Positions 29,843 through 37,960 of a stretch of DNA of 64,000 bases are shown here, piece after piece (position 1 is the first letter of the stretch; each line of letters starts with the position of its first letter). The stretch is from the NCBI RefSeq assembly GCF_002744175.1, contig NZ_NKHF01000077.1, positions 1 to 64,000 of the forward strand, in the 5' to 3' direction. Source of the DNA: Pseudoalteromonas piscicida (lineage in GTDB: Bacteria; Pseudomonadota; Gammaproteobacteria; Enterobacterales; Alteromonadaceae). Below the pieces are notes generated by a model. That model did no database searches, had not been told where the DNA came from, and saw nothing but the letters and a program-made list of their open reading frames with translations. A program made the position numbers and the translations under genes.

Positions 29843-30604
29843 TTAGAAGTGCAACTGAACTCCAGCGAATGGACCAGACACATCTAAGTCAGTATAAATA
29901 TCGTCAATATCATCTAACTCAAGCACCATAGAGCGATAACCTACTTTTACCGCAACATCCACCGCCATATTATCAATGAACTCATATGCAAGACCAATTT
30001 GATAATCTTGAATCTTACTGTCGTCAATTGCGAGCATGCTGCCTTCGGCAAAAACGCTGAATCCAGTGAGTGGTAAACCTACTTCACCTCGTAAGTAACC
30101 GAGTGGAACGACACCAGAGAAATCAACTTCTTCGGTACGAACTTGGCCATCAGCAATACCCGTAACCATAATAGAACCATCAAACTGCTTTAAATTAACA
30201 CCAAAATCTAGCGTTAATAAGTCATTGTCCAACACTTCATAATAGAGCGTATAGTCAATATGATTGAGATCTAGATTAGTAGCGGCATCTGTGCCAACTG
30301 TATAAACTTCACCGCCAAAGTCAAAGCTGTCTGTCAGAGTTGTTTGGCCATTTAACTCAACCTCTGTATAGCGTAGCTTGATGTTCGGCACTAACGGGAC
30401 TGGGTGCTCAAGTGCAGCATAAAAGCTTGCGAACGTTTCATCGTTAAAATTAAAGGTTTGCATATTGCCTTTTTCAGCAAAACTACCTTCGGTTTCAGTG
30501 TCCCACCCTTCTGCACCGACATAAAGCCCGAGTACCGTATCTGCATGTGCAGCAGGTGCTAAACAAGCGAGAGATAATGCCGCCGCTAAAAAGTGTTTTT
30601 TCAT
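29843..30604 (-). CDS. TIGR04219 family outer-membrane beta-barrel protein
   Basis: A 253-residue protein with a clear Sec signal peptide (cleavage after APAAHA) and alternating beta-strand pattern ending in an aromatic residue (GPFAGVQLHF). This is typical of a small outer-membrane barrel. The mature start (DTVLGLYVGAEGW) is characteristic of the TIGR04219 family, whose cargo or role is unknown. Its start lies four bases past the DUF2333 gene, preceded by AAGGAT, so the two genes are in one operon with the copper-chaperone gene. Confidence 0.85.
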   Translation of the reverse strand: MKKHFLAAALSLACLAPAAHADTVLGLYVGAEGWDTETEGSFAEKGNMQTFNFNDETFASFYAALEHPVPLVPNIKLRYTEVELNGQTTLTDSFDFGGEVYTVGTDAATNLDLNHIDYTLYYEVLDNDLLTLDFGVNLKQFDGSIMVTGIADGQVRTEEVDFSGVVPLGYLRGEVGLPLTGFSVFAEGSMLAIDDSKIQDYQIGLAYEFIDNMAVDVAVKVGYRSMVLELDDIDDIYTDLDVSGPFAGVQLHF

Positions 30605-30608
30605 GATG

Positions 30609-31595
30609 TTATCCTTGCGCTAAAAGTTCACTAAGTTCGATAAGAGCCGCATTGGCTCGCGAAATATAATTTGCCATCACCAGCGAGTGATTCGCAACCA
30701 AGCCAAAGCCGCTACCGTTTAGTACCATAGGACTCCATACGGTTTCCTGGGTCGCCTCTAACTCTCTGATAATTTGCTGCAGACTGACCAGTGCGTTTTT
30801 CTTTTCAAGCACAGGTTTAAAGTCATGCTCAATTGCCTTCATGTAATGTAGCAAAGCCCAAGTCGCGCCTCGGGCTTCGTAAAATACATCGTCGATCTTC
30901 CACCAAGAGGTTTTAACCATGTTGTGACTAGGTGCCATGGTTGCCTGATCTGCTGCGGTATCCCCCGCCAAATCTGTATTTAACCTGTCTTGGCCCACAC
31001 TGGCACTGAGCCGTTGACTCAGGCTACCCATGCGCTTTTCCGCCTCTTTTAACCAAGAGCGTAAATTGTCGGCGCGAGCATAAAACTGACTGTCTCTATT
31101 ACTGTTATCCGAGATCTGAGTTAAATACTGACGCAGTAAGTCATTGCCTTTTTGATATTCACCTTCAGCACTTGGCCACATCCACGCCGTTGAGCTGATA
31201 TTAAACTGCGGTTGTGCCAATTTTAAACTTGGGTGCTCAGTTGACTGAGACTGAGAGCGGCTAAAATCTTTGCGCATTGATAGCGTTAGATCTCGCGTCA
31301 TCTCGAGTACACCGTATTCCCAAGCAGGCATATTGTCCATCATGACACTCGGTGGCATCATGTCATTCGACAAATAACCACCCGGCTTATTGAGTAATGT
31401 GTCCGTCACTTTTATCAACGTGTGTGTAGTCACATAGCCAGTCACTAAGGTATTGCCGCTCTTTTGGGCGTCGGCTTTGGCCGCTGCTACAACGTCAAAC
31501 TGGTCCGGCTCAACGCTCCAGTACACGGCTATAACATAACCGAGAAGTATTACAGCGATAATGCCAGAGATGATTTTTCCCGTATGATTTCCCAT
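30609..31595 (-). CDS. DUF2333 family inner-membrane protein
   Basis: A 328-residue protein with one N-terminal membrane segment (about residues 7-26) and a large helical periplasmic domain matching the DUF2333 type, of unknown function. The ATG at 31595 is chosen because GAGGT lies six bases upstream; the longer frame would overlap the preceding gene by 46 bases. Middle gene of pCuAC - DUF2333 - outer-membrane barrel, with 16-bp and 13-bp gaps or less, so the three products may work together at the envelope. Confidence 0.85.
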   Translation of the reverse strand: MGNHTGKIISGIIAVILLGYVIAVYWSVEPDQFDVVAAAKADAQKSGNTLVTGYVTTHTLIKVTDTLLNKPGGYLSNDMMPPSVMMDNMPAWEYGVLEMTRDLTLSMRKDFSRSQSQSTEHPSLKLAQPQFNISSTAWMWPSAEGEYQKGNDLLRQYLTQISDNSNRDSQFYARADNLRSWLKEAEKRMGSLSQRLSASVGQDRLNTDLAGDTAADQATMAPSHNMVKTSWWKIDDVFYEARGATWALLHYMKAIEHDFKPVLEKKNALVSLQQIIRELEATQETVWSPMVLNGSGFGLVANHSLVMANYISRANAALIELSELLAQG

Positions 31596-31611
31596 TTCGT
31601 ACCTCACTGAG

Positions 31612-32136
31612 TTAGTGATGAGAGTGATGTCCTGATTTTGCTTTTTCTTTGCCACCAAACATATCTGCCAAAGCTACTACTTCTGCCATGGTGTATATTC
31701 TGTCGCCATCAGCAAAATATAGCGTAAGCTTGCGCTTCTCACCGACTTTTAGCGTTTCTACAGGCTCAAACACCATTAAATGATAGCCACCAGGCTGAAA
31801 TGTCACCGCTTTACCCGCAGGGATGATGAGTTCGTCAACACGTTGCATTTTCATCATATCTTCTTTGTGCACGTGTTCATGGATCTCGACGCGTTTAACC
31901 CCTTCTAGTGCCGCTTTAACTAGCACTTTATTGTGCTCGGTTGGGTTCTTAATTACTAAGTAACCCGCCGTAGAGGGGGCTGCTGGTAGAAAGGCACGCA
32001 CAGTGGCATTGTGAACAGAAAGTTGCTCAGCGCTATGATGGTGTTCGCCCTGCTCATGGCCTTGATGCGCAGATGTGTTAAAGCCGATAAATGTTGATAA
32101 AGCAAAAATTAAGGTTTTGATTACACTTGATTTCAT
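31612..32136 (-). CDS. Copper chaperone PCu(A)C family protein
   Basis: A 174-residue periplasmic copper(I) chaperone of the kind that helps metallate cytochrome oxidase. After the signal peptide (cleavage near TSA-HQG) comes a His-rich lead (HQGHEQGEHHHS). The PCu(A)C domain has its copper motif spread over the family positions: the H in EIHEHVHKEDMMKMQRV, the M residues near it, and GGYHLMVFEP. A second His cluster (GHHSHH) ends the protein. The two His-rich tails flank the canonical site and may bind additional metal. Confidence 0.92.
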   Translation of the reverse strand: MKSSVIKTLIFALSTFIGFNTSAHQGHEQGEHHHSAEQLSVHNATVRAFLPAAPSTAGYLVIKNPTEHNKVLVKAALEGVKRVEIHEHVHKEDMMKMQRVDELIIPAGKAVTFQPGGYHLMVFEPVETLKVGEKRKLTLYFADGDRIYTMAEVVALADMFGGKEKAKSGHHSHH

Positions 32137-32230
32137 GTTGGCTTTCCTTGGATTTATACTGCAAATAACTATATCACAGATCCCAATTTAGCGTGTTTTT
32201 TATCTCCCACGCCGACAAAAAATCAATGGC

Positions 32231-32572
32231 TCAAGCTTGCGCCTGAGCAGACTTGTCTACCACTAACCACACAATCGCAATAATACAAATGAGTGGGAAT
32301 AGCGCAATCAGCGAATTAAATAACAGTGTCATTACTAGCCCAATGAACACAATTAGGAGCAAACCTAAAATACCTGCACTGAGCAATGCGGCTAACACCA
32401 CCAGCGCCACTATTGCAAAAAGCAACGTGAGTATTTCAAAGCCTACCCAACCTAGATCAAATCCCATACCTAGTTGCAGATCGCTGATGTCCAACCACAT
32501 CAGTGGTAGCGACACCCAAGAAAGCGCCAGTAAAAATACCAACGCAAACAGTATACCGGCTACGACTTTCAT
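32231..32572 (-). CDS. Small multi-spanning membrane protein of the psp operon
   Basis: A 113-residue, very hydrophobic protein with three to four membrane segments (about 3-27, 44-67, 68-88 and 90-106). GAGGT precedes its ATG. It is the third gene of pspA-pspC-x, with a 23-bp gap to pspC, so it is probably regulated with the phage-shock response. It is not PspB, PspD or PspG by eye. Function unknown; a membrane-stress role is inferred from the operon. Confidence 0.65.
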   Translation of the reverse strand: MKVVAGILFALVFLLALSWVSLPLMWLDISDLQLGMGFDLGWVGFEILTLLFAIVALVVLAALLSAGILGLLLIVFIGLVMTLLFNSLIALFPLICIIAIVWLVVDKSAQAQA

Positions 32573-32595
32573 AGAGCCTACCTCGCCGCTTTTAC

Positions 32596-32805
32596 TTAGT
32601 GTTGTATGTTAGCTTTTGGCATCGCAAACCACGCTACGCCATAAGCCAGCATCACAAACATTGGGAACTTAAAAAACAGTAATACGGTTAGTAAACGCGT
32701 TAGCCAAATTGGCATATCGAAGCGCTGAGCTAATCGCGCACAAACGCCACCGATTTTCTTTGAACTATTCATTTGAGACAGTGTTGATTGATATCTACTT
32801 TTCAT
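32596..32805 (-). CDS. pspC: PspC domain protein
   Basis: A 69-residue protein with the PspC domain: basic amphipathic start, the KKIGGVCARLAQRFDMPIWL segment and one membrane helix (LLTVLLFFKFPMFVMLAYGVAWF, given by its ends). In E. coli PspB and PspC sense envelope stress and release PspA from PspF; here no PspB is present. Shorter than E. coli PspC (119 residues), lacking its periplasmic part. Ribosome site AGGGGA precedes the ATG. Confidence 0.85.
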   Translation of the reverse strand: MKSRYQSTLSQMNSSKKIGGVCARLAQRFDMPIWLTRLLTVLLFFKFPMFVMLAYGVAWFAMPKANIQH

Positions 32806-32852
32806 CTTGATCCCCTTTTGCCTTGCGTGCTCAGTTGGTTTAGTGGGCGAGC

Positions 32853-33509
32853 TTAGCTCGCCATTTTTTGCTTCAACTGTGCTAATTCGTCGTCGATCTG
32901 CTGCTGCTTTTGCTCATCGTCAAAGCGCTGCCATACATCGGGCTGCCCCAAATCGTATGATTCAACCTCAGCTTCAAGACGTGACACTTTGCGCTCTAAC
33001 TCATCAAACTTTCGTGTTGCTGACTGCATTTCATCGCTGCTCAACGTTTGTTTGATATGTAGCCTAGCGTTACCTGCTTCTAAGCGGCGTAGCATGGCTT
33101 TCTCTTTGGCTTTTAACTGCTGAATTTTGCTTTGCAACTTATCTGCATCTGCACTGAGCTTTTCAAGTGCTGGTGCTACGTCATCCACTTTTTGCTGTGC
33201 CGCTTGCGCCTTCTCGATTTCTCGCTGTTTTTGCTCAAGCGCTGAACGAGCTAGATCTTCACGACCTTTTTCAAGGGCATGCTCAGCTTTGCTTTGCCAT
33301 GAAGCTGCCGATTTATTTGCTTGGTCAACTTGGCGCTGTGCTACTTTTTGCTGACAAATAAACTCTGCTGCGGTCGCACGACAATCAGATAGCGCTTCTT
33401 CTAAGTCACGAACTAACTGAGTTGCCATTTTTTGTGGATCTTCGGCTTTGTCTAACAATGCGTTTAGCTCTGCTTTGATAAGATCTTCAATTCTGTTGAT
33501 GATGGTCAT
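32853..33509 (-). CDS. pspA: Phage shock protein A (PspA/IM30)
   Basis: A 218-residue coiled-coil ESCRT-III-like membrane-remodelling protein that stabilises a damaged inner membrane and, in E. coli, inhibits PspF. The N-terminal amphipathic helix and MATQLVRDLEEAL segment are characteristic. The rest is heptad-rich helix with the expected second half (LHIKQTLSSDEMQSATRKFDELERKVSRLEAEVES region). First gene of the operon. A sigma-54 type promoter is visible 34-49 bases upstream, as expected for psp control, though no pspF is in the window. Confidence 0.95.
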   Translation of the reverse strand: MTIINRIEDLIKAELNALLDKAEDPQKMATQLVRDLEEALSDCRATAAEFICQQKVAQRQVDQANKSAASWQSKAEHALEKGREDLARSALEQKQREIEKAQAAQQKVDDVAPALEKLSADADKLQSKIQQLKAKEKAMLRRLEAGNARLHIKQTLSSDEMQSATRKFDELERKVSRLEAEVESYDLGQPDVWQRFDDEQKQQQIDDELAQLKQKMAS

Positions 33510-33542
33510 TGTTCGGCTCCTTTTATAATATAGTTAGACTAT

Positions 33543-33558
33543 TCCAAGAGCCGTGCCA
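33543..33558 (-). promoter_or_regulatory. Sigma-54 promoter of pspA
   Basis: On the minus strand this reads TGGCACG-GCTC-TTGGA. It matches the -24/-12 consensus (TGGCACG-N4-TTGCA) at every key position except C to G in the -12 part. Its location just upstream of pspA fits PspF/RpoN control known in E. coli. Confidence 0.8.
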
Positions 33559-33634
33559 AAAATAAAAATAAAGTTAAATCATTAGGTTAGGATTTTTAAA
33601 AAGAAGAAAGGGGATCATTGGGATACATAAAATA

Positions 33635-33665
33635 GTGAAAAAGACGATAAAATCGTCTTTTTCAC
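33635..33665 (-). terminator. Terminator of dusA
   Basis: GTGAAAAAGACGAT-aaa-ATCGTCTTTTTCAC, a perfect 14-bp inverted repeat 24 bases past the dusA stop and upstream of the pspA promoter. It insulates the two genes. Confidence 0.88.
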
Positions 33666-33688
33666 ACATGGAATTGGGCTAATCCATT

Positions 33689-34708
33689 TTATACTTCGGG
33701 TACAAAAGACAGTGCCTTTTCCATCACCTCAATCCCGGCCTCTTTTTTGTGACCATTTTCTGATAAGTGACGACGGAAACCACGGGCACCTGGCTGATTT
33801 TGAAAAATCCCCAACATATGACGCGCAATATGCCAGAAGTTAGCGCCATTCGACATTTCGCTTTCGAAATAGTCATACATGCTTCTTACCACCTGGTGGC
33901 GAGTTTGCGTAAACGCAGCTTCACCATAGAGCAGCTCATCAACCCGCGACAACATAAACGGATTGCTGTAGGCTTCGCGGCCAACCATTACTCCATCTAA
34001 GTGGGCCAAATGATGCTGACATTCCTCAAGGGTTTTTACCCCACCGTTAATACTAATATGTAGATCGGGATAATCTTTTTTCAATTGATATACACGAGGA
34101 TAATCAAGCGGTGGAACCTCACGGTTTTCCTTCGGGCTTAAACCTTGCAGCCACGCTTTACGAGCATGAATGATAAAGTCATCACACCCCACCGCTTTTG
34201 AGGCTTCAATCAACGCTGTAAGAAACTCATAAGAATCTTGCTCATCGATACCAATACGCGTTTTTACTGTTACCGGAATATTCACTTGCGCCTTCATCGC
34301 CGCCACACAATCAGCGACTAACTGCGGCTCAGCCATTAAACATGCACCAAAGCGACCATTTTGTACACGGTCTGACGGACAGCCCACATTCAGGTTTACT
34401 TCACTATAACCATATTCCTCAGCGCGCTTAGCACACTCAGCCAACGCTTTAGGATCAGAACCACCCAATTGCAACGCCACCGGCAACTCATGCGCACCAA
34501 ACGCCAAATAATCCCCTTTGCCAAAAATAATCGCACCTGTGGTGATCATTTCAGTATAAAGCACCGCATGTTTAGTCAGCTTACGGTGAAAGGTCCTGCA
34601 ATGACGATCCGTCCAATCCAGCATCGGTGCAACGCTAAAGCGGCGAAAGGCATCAACACAGTGATTCGGTGTTTGTGGCTCAAAGGGTGGAGTAGGTTGT
34701 TGGCTCAT
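33689..34708 (-). CDS. dusA: tRNA-dihydrouridine(20/20a) synthase DusA
   Basis: An FMN-dependent enzyme that reduces U20 and U20a in tRNA D-loops with NADPH. The 339-residue protein has the FMN-barrel start ([20 protein letters not shown]), the catalytic Cys in [19 protein letters not shown], and phosphate-binding segments SINGGVKT and [13 protein letters not shown], plus the helical C-terminal domain. The DusA-specific [13 protein letters not shown] distinguishes it from DusB and DusC. Monocistronic, with its own terminator. Confidence 0.96.
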   Translation of the reverse strand: MSQQPTPPFEPQTPNHCVDAFRRFSVAPMLDWTDRHCRTFHRKLTKHAVLYTEMITTGAIIFGKGDYLAFGAHELPVALQLGGSDPKALAECAKRAEEYGYSEVNLNVGCPSDRVQNGRFGACLMAEPQLVADCVAAMKAQVNIPVTVKTRIGIDEQDSYEFLTALIEASKAVGCDDFIIHARKAWLQGLSPKENREVPPLDYPRVYQLKKDYPDLHISINGGVKTLEECQHHLAHLDGVMVGREAYSNPFMLSRVDELLYGEAAFTQTRHQVVRSMYDYFESEMSNGANFWHIARHMLGIFQNQPGARGFRRHLSENGHKKEAGIEVMEKALSFVPEV

Positions 34709-34925
34709 GGTATGACTTTCTCTATCAGGATTACTATCAATGACCTGTACTCGTTATGTCTATAGCAGTACATAGCTCAAATAGGTGATTGCGTAGTATA
34801 CCGCAGCTTCTAATACTTCGTTAAGTATAGACAGCGATTTATTGCCATTAGTAAATAGCCAGAGCTTCGGACAATTAATGCTTTTCTAGCAGCTCATTTT
34901 AGCGCCAACTGTATTGAATCCACTT

Positions 34926-34943
34926 CCAATAGCCGGCTATTGG
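34926..34943. repeat. 18-bp perfect palindrome in a gene-free stretch
   Basis: CCAATAGCCGGCTATTGG is fully self-complementary. It lies in the 400-bp gene-free region 34709-35108 between dusA and the serine hydrolase terminator. The following 34960-35035 is unusually GC-rich for this window and has no ORF. I see no promoter or RNA gene there; it may be a remnant of an inserted element. Confidence 0.6.
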
Positions 34944-35108
34944 TGCGTAAATTCGCCTTGCCAACAAGGATGCAGGTACCAGGGAGGTGGCAGGACGCGA
35001 GGGCGGAGTTATCCCTAAAACTCTCTGGCTAGATAGGGAAGTAATTTAATGTGATTTTAAAAACAATAAATTAGCTCATTTCTTATCCAAACCTCAGATT
35101 AAACACTA

Positions 35109-35140
35109 AAAAGCCGCAAGCAATTGAACTTGCGGCTTTT
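35109..35140 (-). terminator. Terminator of the serine hydrolase gene
   Basis: AAAAGCCGCAAG pairs perfectly with CTTGCGGCTTTT across an eight-base loop, about 30 bases past the stop codon at 35172. Confidence 0.9.
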
Positions 35141-35171
35141 AATTTACTTGCTCTGCTGGTCTCAGCGTAGT

Positions 35172-36647
35172 TTACAAATACTCTTTTACTTCTGCCACTT
35201 TGTTTTTTGCGAGTTGACTGTTTGGGTTTATTGCAAGTAGTTGCTGATAGTGCGCCAGAGCTTGCGCATATTGCTTGTTTAACTCATACGCTTCCGCGAT
35301 GCTGTGATGGTAATAAGGCTGCTCGTTATTTTGCGTCAAAGCGAATTTAAACACTGCAATGCCCTCATTCACTTGACCGGTTTTAACTAACTTATTACCC
35401 CACTCCACTAAAATCTCTAGGTCGTACATTACACCGGTATCTTGCTGTGCTTGTGCAAACGTAGTGGCAAAGTTGCTAAAGCCTCGCTCATCGGTGAGCT
35501 GCGATAAGTATGCCATCGGCTGATAGGCCTTTTGCTTACTTGCCTCATTAAAACCTGGAATATAATACGCGGCAATGTCATCAACAAACTCAATGGGTAA
35601 CCCGCCTAAAAGGTTGGTGAGTACAATCACAGAAAGCTTGTCTTCAGGGTAAGTGATCACTGTAGTCGCATTCCCACCACTTGCGCTAATTGCTGGGTGA
35701 TATTTACGTTGGATCACTTGCCAGCCCATAGCATAGCCGTTTTCTTTGTTGTTAAAGGCTTCAGTACGGCCATTGTTAAGCTTTACTGGCGTCCATAGCA
35801 TGTCCAGCTCTTTAACCAGTTCTCCTTGTTGTAGCGATATAAGGTAATTAGCTAGCTCCGTTGCCGTTGAACTCATGCCCGCTGCTGGTCTTAGAATATA
35901 AGGGAATTCACCGTAAAAGTTCTTATAGTTACCTTCGCCTAAATGAATATACTGACGAGCTTGATTTGGCACCATGCGTTCAAGATAGTCAAACCCTGCT
36001 TGCGCCGTTTGGGTCATATTGGCTCGAGTTAACTGCATCTTAGTGATAAAAGCAGGAAAACCTTCAGGCATGTATTTATCAATGATTTTACCCAAAATCA
36101 CATAGCCCGTTTGGTTATAACTAAAGCGTGAGTTAGGTGTAAACTGGAGCGGTTGCTTTTGCACGGCTTGCCATGAGGCCTCCGCATCGTTTGGTACTAT
36201 GGTTTCTAGGGCATAATTTGATGCGAGGATCGGCGGCAGTCCAGTGGTATGAGCCATTAATTGATTAATTTTGAGTTGCTGCCAAGCCTCTGGTAAATTA
36301 GGTAAGTGTTTGCCAATTTCATCGTCTATGTGCAGGTATCCTTGCTCAGCTAACTGCACAATAGCAACACCGGTGAATGCTTTTGTCATCGAATTAATCG
36401 GAAACAACGTCTGCTCGGTCACAGGCACTTGATGCTGTAAATCTGCAAAACCGTAACTTCCTTGCTTAACGATTTTATCGTCTTTAACTACAGCTAACTG
36501 TAATCCGGGAATGTGTCTTTCTTTCATTAACACTTTAATGAGCTTATCGACCGATTCTGCTTTAACTAATGAAGAGAATAAGGCCGACCACAGTAGCGTG
36601 CCAAACCATAAAATGGTTGATAATAAGACCTTGTTGTTCTTGTACAT
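35172..36647 (-). CDS. Beta-lactamase-fold serine hydrolase with C-terminal TPRs
   Basis: A 491-residue exported protein of the class C beta-lactamase/esterase fold (AmpC/EstB-like). Signal peptide at about 1-30. Active-site motif SMTK near residue 84 (nucleophile Ser and general-base Lys), and YNQTGY near 174 (Tyr of the Y-x-N motif). The third motif is HPAISASGGNATT near 318. Residues about 400-491 form TPR-like helices (YYHHSIAEAYELNKQYAQAL, given in part). The start at 36647 removes six residues and places the signal peptide normally. More likely a peptidase or esterase than a drug-resistance enzyme. Confidence 0.88.
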   Translation of the reverse strand: MYKNNKVLLSTILWFGTLLWSALFSSLVKAESVDKLIKVLMKERHIPGLQLAVVKDDKIVKQGSYGFADLQHQVPVTEQTLFPINSMTKAFTGVAIVQLAEQGYLHIDDEIGKHLPNLPEAWQQLKINQLMAHTTGLPPILASNYALETIVPNDAEASWQAVQKQPLQFTPNSRFSYNQTGYVILGKIIDKYMPEGFPAFITKMQLTRANMTQTAQAGFDYLERMVPNQARQYIHLGEGNYKNFYGEFPYILRPAAGMSSTATELANYLISLQQGELVKELDMLWTPVKLNNGRTEAFNNKENGYAMGWQVIQRKYHPAISASGGNATTVITYPEDKLSVIVLTNLLGGLPIEFVDDIAAYYIPGFNEASKQKAYQPMAYLSQLTDERGFSNFATTFAQAQQDTGVMYDLEILVEWGNKLVKTGQVNEGIAVFKFALTQNNEQPYYHHSIAEAYELNKQYAQALAHYQQLLAINPNSQLAKNKVAEVKEYL

Positions 36648-36866
36648 GATTGTTCCATCTTTCATTTACATTAAGAGATGGTTAGTTATTTTCAAGTCTT
36701 ATGCCAAAAAAAAATACACTTTAACTTCAATAACTTAATTAAAAACCATTGCTTCCAGTTAAGCCTACATAAAAACAAAATAGTGAAAAAGATAAATAAA
36801 TAGTGAATTTGACGAATACATCAGGGGATTTCGGTGAACAGCGGAATAATGAGGCACAGAGCACGA

Positions 36867-37676
36867 TCATTCTCTTTCCACGGCAAGGTATTGTTGCTGT
36901 ATTTGTTTAAATGCTGCTGTTTGTTTAAAAGAGAGCATCGCGGCATCAAACTCATTTGCTCGTTCGGCCAACCGCCCTAACTTAGGTAACGTGATATAGG
37001 CAGGAGTTACATTCAGCGGTGGTTGTAATAGCTTAACTTGGTCAAGCGCCCCTAGGGCTTTTAACTCCATAATTGCAGTTAAATCATTTTCAAATACAGC
37101 ATCAACCCGCCCTAATAGCAACATTTGCAAACTACTTTGGGACGTATTGGTTAATTGAATATGCTTGGCTAAGTGTTGACGTGTACGCTGAAACTCGTCA
37201 TCGATCGCTTTGTCTCGGTACATTGAGACTGTATGTTGACGCAAAAACATGGCTATGTTTCCGTCAAATGTGATGGTGCTGTCTTTTCTGACTATGATCA
37301 CGTTTTTTTGATCTAGGATGGGCTGATTTGGAAAAACCATATAACTTGCGTAATCTCGCCGCATAAGTACCGTCAAGACAATATCACACAGCCCTTTTTG
37401 CGCCATGTGTGCCACTCTGGGCCACGGAAAATATTCAATCTTTATCGGCCAATCAAGTCGCTGAGCTAATGCTTGCAACACCTTTACCGCATAGCCATCC
37501 GGTTCGCCGTCAGTATTAAGCATTGTTTGAGGGGCCAGCGTTAGACTACACACCTGATAAGGTGCTAATGGCTTATCTGACGCGTGCGTTTTTACACTAC
37601 CAAGAGTACAAGCTAACACACTGAATAAATATAATATAAAGCAAAGTTTCACGCTCAAAATCTCATTAGTTGGCAC
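36867..37676 (-). CDS. Periplasmic solute-binding protein (SBP_bac_3 type)
   Basis: A 269-residue exported protein with a signal peptide (about 1-30) and the two-lobe fold of polar amino-acid-binding proteins. Recognisable segments are EPDGYAVKVLQALAQRLDWPI, the CDIVLTVLMRRDYASYMVFP hinge region and VDAVFENDLTAIMEL. No ABC permease or ATPase is adjacent. Orphan proteins of this type in Alteromonadales often serve as sensors rather than transport subunits. The start is a GTG, and a second GTG eight codons later is equally possible. Confidence 0.85.
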   Translation of the reverse strand: MPTNEILSVKLCFILYLFSVLACTLGSVKTHASDKPLAPYQVCSLTLAPQTMLNTDGEPDGYAVKVLQALAQRLDWPIKIEYFPWPRVAHMAQKGLCDIVLTVLMRRDYASYMVFPNQPILDQKNVIIVRKDSTITFDGNIAMFLRQHTVSMYRDKAIDDEFQRTRQHLAKHIQLTNTSQSSLQMLLLGRVDAVFENDLTAIMELKALGALDQVKLLQPPLNVTPAYITLPKLGRLAERANEFDAAMLSFKQTAAFKQIQQQYLAVERE

Positions 37677-37725
37677 TACAATGACACATACTACTATTTG
37701 CTATCAGTTATTATTGTGTCGTTAG

Positions 37726-37931
37726 ACCAATTAGCTTAATTAAGTGCTCTATTTTGAGGCGAGAGAATCTTGTCGATAACACCGCTACCGCACCCTGCTA
37801 TCGCCAAGGTACCTACATCCGTGTAGGCAAGGCAAAAATTTTGCTATTTAGTTGCTCTAAATACGAAATTTTTAACGCAGTTAGCGTCAGATTTGCTCCT
37901 TCAAATTGAGCAAGTATTAAGACTAATTGGT
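37726..37931. repeat. MITE-like repeat with terminal inverted repeats
   Basis: A 206-bp AT-rich non-coding element. Ends ACCAATTAG (37726-37734) and CTAATTGGT (37923-37931) are exact inverted repeats, and pairing continues inward with one indel (CTTAATT against ATTAAG). A related, more degenerate copy lies at 22188-22390. It occupies most of the 284-bp gap between the solute-binding protein and the beta-CASP nuclease gene. It carries no ORF, so any movement would need a transposase in trans. Confidence 0.7.
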
Positions 37932-37960
37932 ATTATATAACTATTCTTAGCAGATAGCCG

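Noticed and set aside
35172..36647. Beta-lactamase resistance gene
   Set aside because: The fold and SxxK motif are shared, but the C-terminal TPRs and overall sequence fit the broad esterase/peptidase group; resistance is not supported.
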